Assembly (NCBI RefSeq): GCF_001423265.1
Contig: NZ_LMND01000023.1
Span: forward strand, 62,001 to 126,000
DNA length: 64,000 nucleotides
From: Methylobacterium sp. Leaf108
GTDB taxonomy: Bacteria > Pseudomonadota > Alphaproteobacteria > Rhizobiales > Beijerinckiaceae
Direction: 5' to 3'
Shown here: piece after piece, positions 41,554-51,509 of the stretch
Layout of the letters: each line of letters begins with the position of its first letter
How positions within the stretch are numbered: position 1 is the first letter of the stretch
Notes under the pieces: generated by a model
Database searches by the model: none
The model's input: only the letters and a program-made list of their open reading frames with translations
Told to the model about the DNA's origin: nothing
Program-made: the position numbers and the translations under genes

Positions 41554-42993
41554 TCAGGCTTCGGGTGCCTCGACGATGGGGTCGTAGCGCGACGCATCGA
41601 ACCCGAGCAGGTTCCAGCTCTGCGCCATGTGCGGCGGCAGGGGCGCGGTCACGTCCACCGGCTTTCCCGTGCGCGGATGCGGGATCACGATGCGGCGGGC
41701 GAGCAGGTGCAGCCGGTTCTGGATGCCGCCGGGCAATTCCCAGTTCTCGATGCTGAAGTACTTCGGGTCGCCGACGATGGGGTGGCCGATGTGCGCCGCA
41801 TGCGCGCGCAACTGGTGTGTCCGGCCGGTCACCGGCTTCAGGGACAGCCAGGAGAGCTTCTGGGCGGCGTTGTCGACCATGGCGTAATAGGTCAGTGCAT
41901 GGGCCGCCCCTTCGTCGCCGTGGCTGGCGACCCGCATGCGCGCGTCGGCGTCGGTCGGCTCCTCCTTGGCCAGATAGGTCGAGATCCGGCCCTGGTGGAC
42001 GCGCGGCACGCCGGCGGTGAGCGCCCAATAGACCTTGCGGGCCGAGCGGGAGCGGAAGCTCTTGGCCAGCGTCGCCGCGGCCAGCCGCGTCTTGGCGACG
42101 ATGAGGCAGCCGGCGGTATCCTTGTCGAGGCGGTGGACGAGGCGCGGCTTCTGGCCGTCCTTGCCGGTCAGGGCCTCGAGCAGGCCGTCGACGTGGCGCA
42201 CGGTGCCCGAACCGCCCTGGACCGCGAGGCCGAAGGGCTTGTTCAGGATCATCATCTCCGCATCCTCGTAGAGGATCAGCGAGCGGATGAAGTCGGCGTC
42301 GTTCGCGTCCCGCGCGAGGCTGCGCGGGCGGTCCGCCACCGGATCGAGCTTGAGCGGCGGGACGCGCACGCTCATGCCCGGCGCGAGGCGGTCGTTGGGC
42401 TTGGCGCGCTTGCCGTCGACCCGCAGTTCGCCCTTGCGCACGATGCTCTGGACGCGGGTGAAGGGCAGCTGCGGGAACCGCGTGGTGAGGAAGCGGTCGA
42501 TCCGCATCTCGGCCTCGTCCTCCTCCACCACGAGGGTCTGCACCCCCGAGGCGAGGGTGGCGGAGGCGGCGGCGCGCTGCTCGCGCCGGGTCGGCCCCTC
42601 GGGGGCGGGCTCCTGCGCCGTGGCAGCGGCACGGCGCGGCCGCGGAGCATCGGCGATCTCGGCCGCCTCGGCGCGAGGCGCACGGGTGCGGGGCGCCCGG
42701 ACGGGGCGCGCCTCCGCCTCGGGGCCGGGATCGGGCGCATCGCCCGGGCGCCAAGGCGCACGCTTGGCCGATTCGTCGCCCCGGACCTGGGCGGCGCGCT
42801 GTGCAGCATCGAGGGCGCTGGTGCGCGGGCCGGTGCGCTCGCGGTCGGGACGTCGGAACGCCTCGGAACGCCCGGGCTTGCCCGGGCGGAACGGCTTGGC
42901 GGCACGGCCGGGGCCCGCGCCCCTACCGCTGGCATCCTTGCCGCCGGCACCTTTGCGCCCGGCGCCGCCGCGTGAGGGTGGTCGAGTGGTCAT
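41554..42993 (-). CDS. RluA-family 23S rRNA pseudouridine synthase
   Basis: The protein has 479 residues, against about 320 for typical RluC/RluD. The extra length is an N-terminal tail of about 150 residues rich in Arg, Pro, Gly and Ala, likely disordered and RNA-binding. An S4-type RNA-binding domain follows (about 160-215: RIDRFLTTRFPQLPFTRVQ, GELRVDGKRAKPNDRLAPG). The catalytic domain has the family motif RLVHRLDKDTAGCLIVAKT with the nucleophilic Asp, and PVTGRTHQLRAHAAHIGHPI. It uses uridine in ribosomal RNA as substrate; the exact sites are not assigned. Confidence 0.92.
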   Translation of the reverse strand: MTTRPPSRGGAGRKGAGGKDASGRGAGPGRAAKPFRPGKPGRSEAFRRPDRERTGPRTSALDAAQRAAQVRGDESAKRAPWRPGDAPDPGPEAEARPVRAPRTRAPRAEAAEIADAPRPRRAAATAQEPAPEGPTRREQRAAASATLASGVQTLVVEEDEAEMRIDRFLTTRFPQLPFTRVQSIVRKGELRVDGKRAKPNDRLAPGMSVRVPPLKLDPVADRPRSLARDANDADFIRSLILYEDAEMMILNKPFGLAVQGGSGTVRHVDGLLEALTGKDGQKPRLVHRLDKDTAGCLIVAKTRLAAATLAKSFRSRSARKVYWALTAGVPRVHQGRISTYLAKEEPTDADARMRVASHGDEGAAHALTYYAMVDNAAQKLSWLSLKPVTGRTHQLRAHAAHIGHPIVGDPKYFSIENWELPGGIQNRLHLLARRIVIPHPRTGKPVDVTAPLPPHMAQSWNLLGFDASRYDPIVEAPEA

Positions 42994-43141
42994 CGCCCGC
43001 TGCTAGCATCCGCCCGGCGCCGCGACAAATCAAACCCGCCGCGCGACCCAAGCAATCGCCGTCGTCCGGTCGACCGGTGTCGGTCGCACCGGGAGGGGCC
43101 TCCCACGGTGCCCGGCCATCCTCGATCGGCCGACCCGAACC

Positions 43142-44029
43142 CTATGGCGACACGCCATCGCCCATCGGCGCGGGCGGGCGTCTGGCGAGTTCGGTCCGCA
43201 GGCGCAGGATTTCACTGTCCCTCTCGGCGATGCCGCCGAGCAGAGCGGAGACGGGATTCGTCAAGACGTCGACGCTCAGGGTCGACGGCGGGATGCCAGC
43301 CGCCTCAGCGGATTTCGCCGCGACTGCGATGTGATAGGTCGGCGGACGCCCGGCCTGCTTGCGGACGCGCGACAGAGAGGGGTTGGAGAGAAACGAGACG
43401 GCCTCGGAGGAGGCGCCGTCTTCCAAACTCCAGATCGCGGACCCGTAGATGATCTCCTGGCCGAAGAACGCGATCGTCGGAAAATGCTTCGCCAGCATCG
43501 CTCGAAACTGATCGAGGTTCATTTCCTCGATATGAAACGGGTTGGGTACACCGCCTCTGGCGTAGGAATACACGTCCCGGTTCGGCGTGGAGCAAATGAA
43601 GATCCCGTCCCGCGCCAGGACCCGATCGACCTCGCTGACGAAAAGCCGCTGGTCGCGGAGATGCTCGATCGTCTCGAACGAGACGACCACGTCGACACTG
43701 CCGTCGCCGACCGGCAGGTTCAGCGCATCGCCCACCGAGAACGTCGCCCATTGACCGTGGGTCCGGACGGCATGGTCGACGACCTGGGGAGAGACATCGA
43801 CCCCGAACATCTCGGAGGCGCCGGATTGGGCCAGCAGGGCGGTGCCGTAGCCCTCGCCGCACGCCACGTCGAGAACCCGCTTTCCCCGCACCAGATCGCT
43901 GCAGGCGAGGTAGCGGTGCAGATGTTCCAACGCCGTGTCGTCGACGCTACCTCGCGGCACGAACCGCTCGCCGCCGCCGCCCAGGTCCTCCGCGATGGGG
44001 CCCGAGAGCCGGAACTCCTTGGTCCCCAT
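43142..44029 (-). CDS. Class I SAM-dependent methyltransferase
   Basis: The ATG at 44029 overlaps the previous stop by 1 nt (TGATG) and begins MGTKEFRLSGPIAEDLG, giving 295 residues. The SAM-binding motif I is VLDVACGEGYGTALL. The GDGSVDVVVSFETIEHL and FVSEVDRVLARDGIFICSTP segments follow. This is the UbiE/type-11 methyltransferase pattern often found in surface-glycan clusters, here last of a five-gene set. A start at 44104 is possible but would overlap the upstream gene by 76 nt. The target is unknown; an O-methylated sugar is a reasonable guess. Confidence 0.82.
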   Translation of the reverse strand: MGTKEFRLSGPIAEDLGGGGERFVPRGSVDDTALEHLHRYLACSDLVRGKRVLDVACGEGYGTALLAQSGASEMFGVDVSPQVVDHAVRTHGQWATFSVGDALNLPVGDGSVDVVVSFETIEHLRDQRLFVSEVDRVLARDGIFICSTPNRDVYSYARGGVPNPFHIEEMNLDQFRAMLAKHFPTIAFFGQEIIYGSAIWSLEDGASSEAVSFLSNPSLSRVRKQAGRPPTYHIAVAAKSAEAAGIPPSTLSVDVLTNPVSALLGGIAERDSEILRLRTELARRPPAPMGDGVSP

Positions 44030-45153
44030 CACCTCGTCCCATCCGACACGCCGCGGCGGCGCAGCCAGATCGAGCCGCCGGAGTTCTTCAGGAAGCTCGG
44101 GCAATCCGCCTTGATGACGTCGACGCGAAGCTGAAGAAACATATCGTTGAAGAAGACAACTTCGAATTCTTTGTTGAAGGCCAGAAACGCGCGCAGACCA
44201 TAGATCTCATTCCACGACCGATTCTCGGCAACCGCCCAGCTGTGACTGTATTCGAACGGGTAGAAGATGTCGTGAAAATGGATGAAGACGCCCGGCTTGA
44301 TCAGAGGAAGCACCTCTGCCAATTCGAACGCGACATCGGAACCTGTCTTCAAGACGTGCGTGCTGTCGATGAAGAGAAAATCACCCTCTTCGAGAGTCTC
44401 GAAACAGCTGAGCGGGACTGACTGGATCCCCTGTTCGAGAATGGTCACGCGCTGGATATCGTCCTCGCGGATCAACGATTTGAGAAGGGTCGGATGCGGC
44501 TCGATGAACGTGATCTCGCACGGAAACCCACCCGGTCCCGAGGAGGCGTCGAGCAAGCACGCCGACGAATAGCCGGATCCGACCTCGATGACCCGTTTCG
44601 GCTTGAAGCGCCGAAGGAGCGCGTAGAGAACCGTCCCATCGCCGTAGGAGAACGCCGGGTTCTTGTAGTGATAGCGATGGTGACCGTCCGGTTCGTCGGC
44701 GAACGGAATGTCTTTGGCATACGGCAGAAGGTCGTCCCGCCAGAATTGTGTCATCTTGGCGATGTCGAGATCGAGCCCGACGAGCGTTTCAGGCTCGCGA
44801 CGCTGGCGTGACGGGGTGATCGTCGACGTCAACGTCGTCGGGTCGACGACCGGCGAATAGAAGTGCCCGGCCGGAGCGAAGATGGGCACGGTACTTTTCT
44901 GCTGCGCGGCGGGCGACTTGCGATTCTTGAACTCGTCGGTGTTCGCGAAACGCTCGAGGACGGCGGGGAGAGAATCGAGATCGACGATCAGCCGTGTGAT
45001 CGCAGTCATCTCGTTCGGGCCGGGGGCACGCCCCATGAAAATCGAAAACAGCGACGTCACGATCTTCTCTTGAACGGTGCCGGCGTGAGCGTCGTTTTCC
45101 ACGGTTGCATTCCCCACGGTTTGGGATTTCGGATCGGCGGAACCTGCTGTCAC
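44029..45153 (-). CDS. DUF4214-like domain plus class I methyltransferase (glycan/CmcI type)
   Basis: I used the GTG at 45153, preceded by GAGGAG; the frame continues to 45213 but would overlap the upstream gene. That gives 374 residues. The N-terminus has a helical segment resembling DUF4214 (IVTSLFSIFMGRAPGPNE, residues 30-80), a phycobilisome-linker-like fold seen in glycosyl/methyltransferase fusions. The methyltransferase part has VIEVGSGYSSACLLDAS as the SAM motif and FLFIDSTHV later. The sequence composition is clearly lower in GC than the genome average. The enzyme probably methylates a sugar or peptide. Confidence 0.75.
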   Translation of the reverse strand: MTAGSADPKSQTVGNATVENDAHAGTVQEKIVTSLFSIFMGRAPGPNEMTAITRLIVDLDSLPAVLERFANTDEFKNRKSPAAQQKSTVPIFAPAGHFYSPVVDPTTLTSTITPSRQRREPETLVGLDLDIAKMTQFWRDDLLPYAKDIPFADEPDGHHRYHYKNPAFSYGDGTVLYALLRRFKPKRVIEVGSGYSSACLLDASSGPGGFPCEITFIEPHPTLLKSLIREDDIQRVTILEQGIQSVPLSCFETLEEGDFLFIDSTHVLKTGSDVAFELAEVLPLIKPGVFIHFHDIFYPFEYSHSWAVAENRSWNEIYGLRAFLAFNKEFEVVFFNDMFLQLRVDVIKADCPSFLKNSGGSIWLRRRGVSDGTR

Positions 45154-45187
45154 GATGCGACACTCCTCGCCGATCGACACGGATGGA

Positions 45188-46597
45188 TCAACCGATCGCC
45201 GCCTCGGTTCCACTCAACAAGTCGGCCAGGTCCTTGTTCGCGAACGTGGCCGTGCCGGACCCGGCCTCGACCGTCATCGTCCTCAATTTCCAGACCAACT
45301 GACGGCGGTCGGCACCCGTGCCCTTCATGAACGGAGACAACGTCGGCAGGGTCGTGATGTCGACGGCGAACCGTTCTGACGGAGGCTCGGGTACCGTCAT
45401 CGTGATCGTGATCATCGTTTGAGCTTCGTTGATCGTGAGGTCGTGCGGAATCGTCTCACCGCCTGGGAACGAGGTCGAGACCTGATTGAAACTCGAGATC
45501 TCCCCTTTGGGAATGTCGGCCACGATCTCGATCCGGGTGATGCCTTTGCCTTCAAACGGAATACTGACCTTCGACTTCATCCACATGCCAGGCATTGCCC
45601 CGACTGGAAAAAAGACTTTGACACCGCTTTTTTCGGCACAGGGCAGCTTGGCCCAATCCAAATCGAGATGAAGCCCACTCTGGATCAAGGTCAGAGGCGG
45701 CATTTTGCGAGAGGTCAGCGCATTGCGGTCGATCTCGAGGAACTTTTCATACTTTTCGGCAGAAAGCTGATCGAGTTCGACGGCATCGTTTTTATAGTCG
45801 AATATTTCGGTCTTATCGAAGCCGATCGAGTTATAGAGATCGGGTGTATAGTGCTCACCCTCTTCTCCGATATATTTCGCGTTGACGGTTGCCGTCGAAA
45901 TTCGAACCCGACCGAGCTCGTTCGTAGCGACATTCTTGAAAAGATCTTGATTCGACGGCAGTGGTCCGTAACCGCGCGAAAGCCACAATTTGTAGATCGG
46001 AAGATACGGGCGGTCCGAGTAATCGACGAGACTGATGGCATCAATGTAGGGACGCACGAGTTCGTTTCGCTCCCTCCAATGCCGTCGCGTCAGGCCAAAC
46101 CCCCAGTTGTGGTGCATTCTGCCCAGGGCGGTTTTCGACCGCTCCTGCGCCTCCACCGTCACGACGACATTGGATCCGTAGGCGGAGACCATGCCGATGC
46201 GCTCGTCGCCGAGCGCCTGCTCGATGAGGCGATCGAGGATCTCGATGTATCTTGGGCTTGGAACGAGGTCGTCCTCGAAGAAGATCGCCGCCTCGTTGTC
46301 GTGCTCCACGAAGGCGCATTGCTCCGCGGCATCGATGTTCAGCGCGATACCGAGATTGCTCGACGAACGACGCATCTTTCCCTGCGGAAAGATGCGGTGA
46401 AAGATTTCCACGCACTCGTCGATCAACTTGGGGTCGGTCTTAACGACATCGTAGTAGCTGCTGTAGGCCGCATCCTGAAACAACCACACATCCCGTCCCG
46501 GATCGGACGAAAGGTCGACGGACGCCCGCAAACCCTCGAGCGTCTGCCTCAGATATTGAGGTCTGTTGTAGGAAACGATGAAAATCGGACTACCCAT
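45188..46597 (-). CDS. Glycosyltransferase (GT-A) with a C-terminal beta-domain, acquired-type locus
   Basis: The 469-residue protein begins MGSPIFIVSYNRPQYLRQTL, as in GT2/GT13-like nucleotide-sugar transferases, with the metal-binding FFEDDLVPSPRYIEILD around residue 116. After about residue 290 a beta-rich domain without GT motifs follows (RIEIVADIPKGEIS and beyond), perhaps for acceptor or protein binding. The middle of this gene is among the most AT-rich coding DNA in the window (about 40% G+C over 45781-45840). Neighbours are methyltransferases, suggesting a decorated glycan. The ATG at 46597 gives a clean start. Confidence 0.75.
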   Translation of the reverse strand: MGSPIFIVSYNRPQYLRQTLEGLRASVDLSSDPGRDVWLFQDAAYSSYYDVVKTDPKLIDECVEIFHRIFPQGKMRRSSSNLGIALNIDAAEQCAFVEHDNEAAIFFEDDLVPSPRYIEILDRLIEQALGDERIGMVSAYGSNVVVTVEAQERSKTALGRMHHNWGFGLTRRHWRERNELVRPYIDAISLVDYSDRPYLPIYKLWLSRGYGPLPSNQDLFKNVATNELGRVRISTATVNAKYIGEEGEHYTPDLYNSIGFDKTEIFDYKNDAVELDQLSAEKYEKFLEIDRNALTSRKMPPLTLIQSGLHLDLDWAKLPCAEKSGVKVFFPVGAMPGMWMKSKVSIPFEGKGITRIEIVADIPKGEISSFNQVSTSFPGGETIPHDLTINEAQTMITITMTVPEPPSERFAVDITTLPTLSPFMKGTGADRRQLVWKLRTMTVEAGSGTATFANKDLADLLSGTEAAIG

Positions 46598-46666
46598 TGA
46601 CCACCCCCATGCCGAACATCTCAACGTTTCTATCGAGGAAAGGACGAAGCCGGAAACATGCGCCGG

Positions 46667-47506
46667 TCAATTGACGCAGTACAAAACAAAAATTCCGGTG
46701 TTGTCCGATAGATAGGCGTATTGCTCGGAGGCCATGAAGCGGAAATACGCGTCCTTGAAGCCGGCTTTCTTGGCGCGCTCCAAAATATCCCACCCGGGCA
46801 GTTCGAAGACGAGCGAGCCGCCGGAATTGAACGGGTCGCCGTGATACTCCGGCTTGGTGATGTACTCGATCTCGCCGTCGGCCAGCAGCTTCGCCTTGCG
46901 TTCACCCTCCTCCCGCATGAAGAGGAACGGGTGGGTGCCGATGTGCATGCCCCCGGGGACGAGCACGCGCGCCATTTCGCCGAGCGCCTCATCCAGGCTG
47001 GGGACGTGTTCCAGCACTTCGTTGGTCATGACGAAGTCGAACGTCGCCGACGGGAACGACAGGCCGGTGAGGTCTTCCTGCGGTATCGGAAACATCGTCT
47101 TGCGGGTCTGCTCGTTCGTCGTGAACTCCGACCCGTAGAACATCGGATAGCGCCCTCTGAGACGCAGCGCGAGTTTCGTCACGGCTTCCGGTGAGTAGAT
47201 CTTCACCATGATCGAGCGCGTGCGAAGCTGCTCGTCGAGGCAATACATCACCGCGCGTTGTCTCGAGTTGACCCCGTCGAAGACAAGGTTTTCCCTCAAG
47301 TTTTCGATGCTGCCCTCGATTTCGTGTGACAGCACCTTCCTGTCGGTCAACGGCTCGACGAAGCCGTTCGCCAAGACCCGCTGGCCGATCGCTCTGGCGT
47401 GCGAGGCATCACCGGCGAACTTGTTTTCAGCGAGCCAGGTCTGCCATTCACCGAACGACCGAAACGTGACATCGAGCGTATACGGATTTGAAATCGGTGT
47501 TTGCAT
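46667..47506 (-). CDS. Class I SAM-dependent methyltransferase
   Basis: The 279-residue protein has an N-terminal extension with helices, then a methyltransferase core with LSFPSATFDFVMTNEVLEHV and EMARVLVPGGMHIGTHPFLF, motifs of the type-11 family. The first glycine-rich SAM motif is weak (YGSEFTTNEQTRK). An N-terminal methyltransferase-like region (residues 70-150) might be a DUF. It is 35 nt downstream of the secreted glycosidase-like gene and upstream of the glycosyltransferase in the same direction. Moderately low GC; substrate unknown. Confidence 0.7.
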   Translation of the reverse strand: MQTPISNPYTLDVTFRSFGEWQTWLAENKFAGDASHARAIGQRVLANGFVEPLTDRKVLSHEIEGSIENLRENLVFDGVNSRQRAVMYCLDEQLRTRSIMVKIYSPEAVTKLALRLRGRYPMFYGSEFTTNEQTRKTMFPIPQEDLTGLSFPSATFDFVMTNEVLEHVPSLDEALGEMARVLVPGGMHIGTHPFLFMREEGERKAKLLADGEIEYITKPEYHGDPFNSGGSLVFELPGWDILERAKKAGFKDAYFRFMASEQYAYLSDNTGIFVLYCVN

Positions 47507-47541
47507 TTCGTGCCTGCTCCATGCCGGTCTTGTCTTGACGA

Positions 47542-48606
47542 TCAGTGCGGCTGGTCTTGCTTCCCCATCGCGTCCTTCAGAGCATACGGAGGCGCCACGT
47601 CGACTTGACAGATCGAGGCACCACCGCGGAGCGGCCAGAAGACCAGACTGGACGGTGCCACGCCCGCCTTCGAGAATTCAGCCACCATCATGTCGGTGAA
47701 CTGCCGGCTTCCGAAGCTCAATTCGCCCACGACGAGTTGGGCGCGACGTTGCTTCACTTCCGCTGCGATGCTGTCGAGCGTCGCCGCGTCGAACGGTTTG
47801 CCGCGATCGTAGATGTGGACATCGTAGAATGCCGGCTTCTTGCCGCCTGCGGAAAAGACGCTGTCGATGCTTTTCACACTCTTCGTGAAACGATTGACGG
47901 GGCAAGACACGGTCGAGGGTATGTCGGGACGAGCCTGCTTGACGAGGCTGGCGGTGAAATTCGCGTACACGTCTTTGAGTTCAGGCGAGAAATCGGCCGG
48001 CGTGCAGCCCTCGTTGAAGAGGTCGAAATTGACCTTGAACGTGTCGTCGACTTTGATCTGGCGTTGCGAGTCCTCGACGAACTTCACGACGGTCGGCAAC
48101 AGGGACTGGTCGTAACAATCCCCCCACGCCGTTCGACGACAGGCGGGATGGATCGTACCCTGCGGACCGAGTGCAATCGTCAGGCTCTTGAAGCCGGCGC
48201 GCTTCACATCCGTGGCGTAATTCGCGATCGCGGCCCCGGCGGCGGCGCCGTTGACGACATCGAACCAGTTCTTTTGGACCTTCGCTTGTGGTCCGAAGAA
48301 AACGATCGTTCTCACCGTCGAAAACCCGGATTTGCGCATCGTTTCGAGCTGAGCTTGAACTTGCGTGCGGATTTCAGGCTGGTCGTACTTCGGCAGAAAC
48401 GCGGCGTCCTTGATGGTCGCATTTTTGCTGGTCGAGCAGAGAGCGACGTTTTCAGCCACGACGTTCAAGAAACTGAAGTTGATTCCATAATCCGTGGCTT
48501 CCGCCCGCGATGCGGATACGATGGCTAGACAGCCGAACCATGCCGCCAAGAAGGTTCGATGCGACGTCGATAGTGACAGTCCCATTGTGGCTCGCCCGTA
48601 GGTCAT
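47542..48606 (-). CDS. Secreted TIM-barrel glycoside-hydrolase-like protein
   Basis: From the first ATG the protein has 354 residues; an ATG at 48585 (MGLSLSTSHRTFLAAWFGCL) leads directly into the signal peptide (cleavage near SRAEA) and is equally plausible. The barrel carries FDLFNEGCT (Glu199, acid/base position), DVHIYDRG (His264) and QLVVGELSFGS (Glu295, nucleophile position). This is the NE...E spacing of clan GH-A glycosidases such as GH5 and GH39. It has several Cys residues. It is first in the low-GC five-gene set. Which sugar it cuts is not evident. Confidence 0.65.
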   Translation of the reverse strand: MTYGRATMGLSLSTSHRTFLAAWFGCLAIVSASRAEATDYGINFSFLNVVAENVALCSTSKNATIKDAAFLPKYDQPEIRTQVQAQLETMRKSGFSTVRTIVFFGPQAKVQKNWFDVVNGAAAGAAIANYATDVKRAGFKSLTIALGPQGTIHPACRRTAWGDCYDQSLLPTVVKFVEDSQRQIKVDDTFKVNFDLFNEGCTPADFSPELKDVYANFTASLVKQARPDIPSTVSCPVNRFTKSVKSIDSVFSAGGKKPAFYDVHIYDRGKPFDAATLDSIAAEVKQRRAQLVVGELSFGSRQFTDMMVAEFSKAGVAPSSLVFWPLRGGASICQVDVAPPYALKDAMGKQDQPH

Positions 48607-48615
48607 GATTATGAA

Positions 48616-48681
48616 CGCCTGCGTTTACACAGAGTGAGCCACAGGCGCAAACGCAGGCGGTCTCGTCGAATGTCCGCCTGC
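48616..48681. promoter_or_regulatory. Overlapping, mutually exclusive inverted repeats upstream of the glycan gene set
   Basis: CGCCTGCGTTT (48616-48626) pairs perfectly with AAACGCAGGCG (48649-48659), an 11-bp stem. Alternatively GCAGGCGG (48653-48660) pairs with CCGCCTGC (48674-48681). The two stems share sequence. The region separates the SLT gene end (48821) from the glycosidase-like gene start (48606), both leftward. It may terminate the SLT transcript or control the downstream operon. Confidence 0.5.
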
Positions 48682-48820
48682 GGCACGCCGGATCCCGGGC
48701 GACGTCCGCCTCGCGCCGGGAGCGCGGGCTTGACCCGAGCGGCTGGGCGAAAGGAGCGCCATGGTTTCGAGCGGGAGTCTCGATGGCGTGGCGAGAGGTC
48801 CATACGTTTTCTCGGACCGG

Positions 48821-49753
48821 TCACGTCCGCAGGACGAGGCAGGCGCCGCCCACGCCTCTGATCCGGGTGCACAGGGCATCGGCCGCGGCCCGGCTCTCGG
48901 CGGGGATGCGGATGCGGTAGAAGGCGCGGGTGCCGCGGTTGCGCAGGCGGGTGCCGATGATCATCGGGCGGACCTCGCCGATCACCCCGGCGTAGCGGGA
49001 CCGCGCCCGCGAGAAACTCGCCAGGGCCAGGGATTTGGAAAAATTGCCGGCGAGCTGGATGCCCCAGGGGGCGGCCGGGCCTTCGGTGCCGCCCAGGGCG
49101 AAGCGGTCGCCGCGCCGGGCGATGCGCAGGTCGGCGGTGACCTGCAGGCAGGTCTTGTCCGGTGTCACGGTCTTGTCCGGTGTCACGGTGCCGGCATTCG
49201 GAGCGGTCGCGTCCTTCGCCTCGGAGGGGTCTGCCGGCGTCGACGCGGCCGCGCCGCGCCAATCCTCGGCGGGGGCGCCGGTGATCGCCAGCACGTAACC
49301 GCGGGTCTCGGCCGGCAGGCCGCCGGTGCCGGCGAGCCAGGCCGAGACCCGCCCCGGCCCGCCGTTGTAGGCCGCCGCCGCCAGGCCGAGGTTGCCGAAC
49401 TGCCGGTTCAGGTCGGCCAGGAGATGGGCCGCGTGCGGGATCGCCTGTTCCGGGTCGAACGGATCGGTCAGGCCGCGCTCGCGCGCCGTGCCCGGCATGA
49501 ACTGCGCCACCCCCTGCGCGCCGACGGGGCTGACCGCGGTGACGCGAAAGCTGCTCTCCCGCCAGATCAGCCGGGTGAGGAACGGGACCGGCAGGGCATG
49601 GCTCCGGGCCGCACCCTCGATCAGCCGGCACAGCGCCTGTTCCACGGTCTCGCCGCCGGCCTCGGCACGGGCGCCCTGGCTCGACCCGATCCCCAGGACG
49701 AGGGCGGCCAACACCGCGGCGGGTGCGCTGGGGAGGGCGAAGGGTCTGATCAC
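48821..49753 (-). CDS. Lytic transglycosylase (SLT) with C-terminal SPOR domain
   Basis: The GTG at 49753 starts VIRPFALPSAPAAVLAALVL, a signal peptide, giving 310 residues. The SLT domain (about 40-150) has the catalytic Glu in RLIWRESSFRV, VGAQGVAQFMPGTARERG and AAYNGGPGRVSAWL. A SPOR-type domain (about 230-305) follows, with WGIQLAGNFSKSLALASFSR and AFYRIRIPAE, binding denuded peptidoglycan at division sites. A spacer holds two copies of an 18-nt direct repeat (49152-49187), coding for TVTPDK twice. A GTG at 49798 is an alternative start. Confidence 0.85.
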   Translation of the reverse strand: MIRPFALPSAPAAVLAALVLGIGSSQGARAEAGGETVEQALCRLIEGAARSHALPVPFLTRLIWRESSFRVTAVSPVGAQGVAQFMPGTARERGLTDPFDPEQAIPHAAHLLADLNRQFGNLGLAAAAYNGGPGRVSAWLAGTGGLPAETRGYVLAITGAPAEDWRGAAASTPADPSEAKDATAPNAGTVTPDKTVTPDKTCLQVTADLRIARRGDRFALGGTEGPAAPWGIQLAGNFSKSLALASFSRARSRYAGVIGEVRPMIIGTRLRNRGTRAFYRIRIPAESRAAADALCTRIRGVGGACLVLRT

Positions 49754-49865
49754 GCCGCGTTGTAGCGCGATCGGGGTGGCGATCAATCGCGAGGGCACGC
49801 ATCGCGGAGCGAGCGCGGGCGCGCTATAAGCCCTCGCCTTCCCGTTCCCTCCACCGCCGGTGCCG

Positions 49866-51494
<1,629 letters not shown>

Positions 51495-51509
51495 CAGGAC
51501 GAGACCGTC

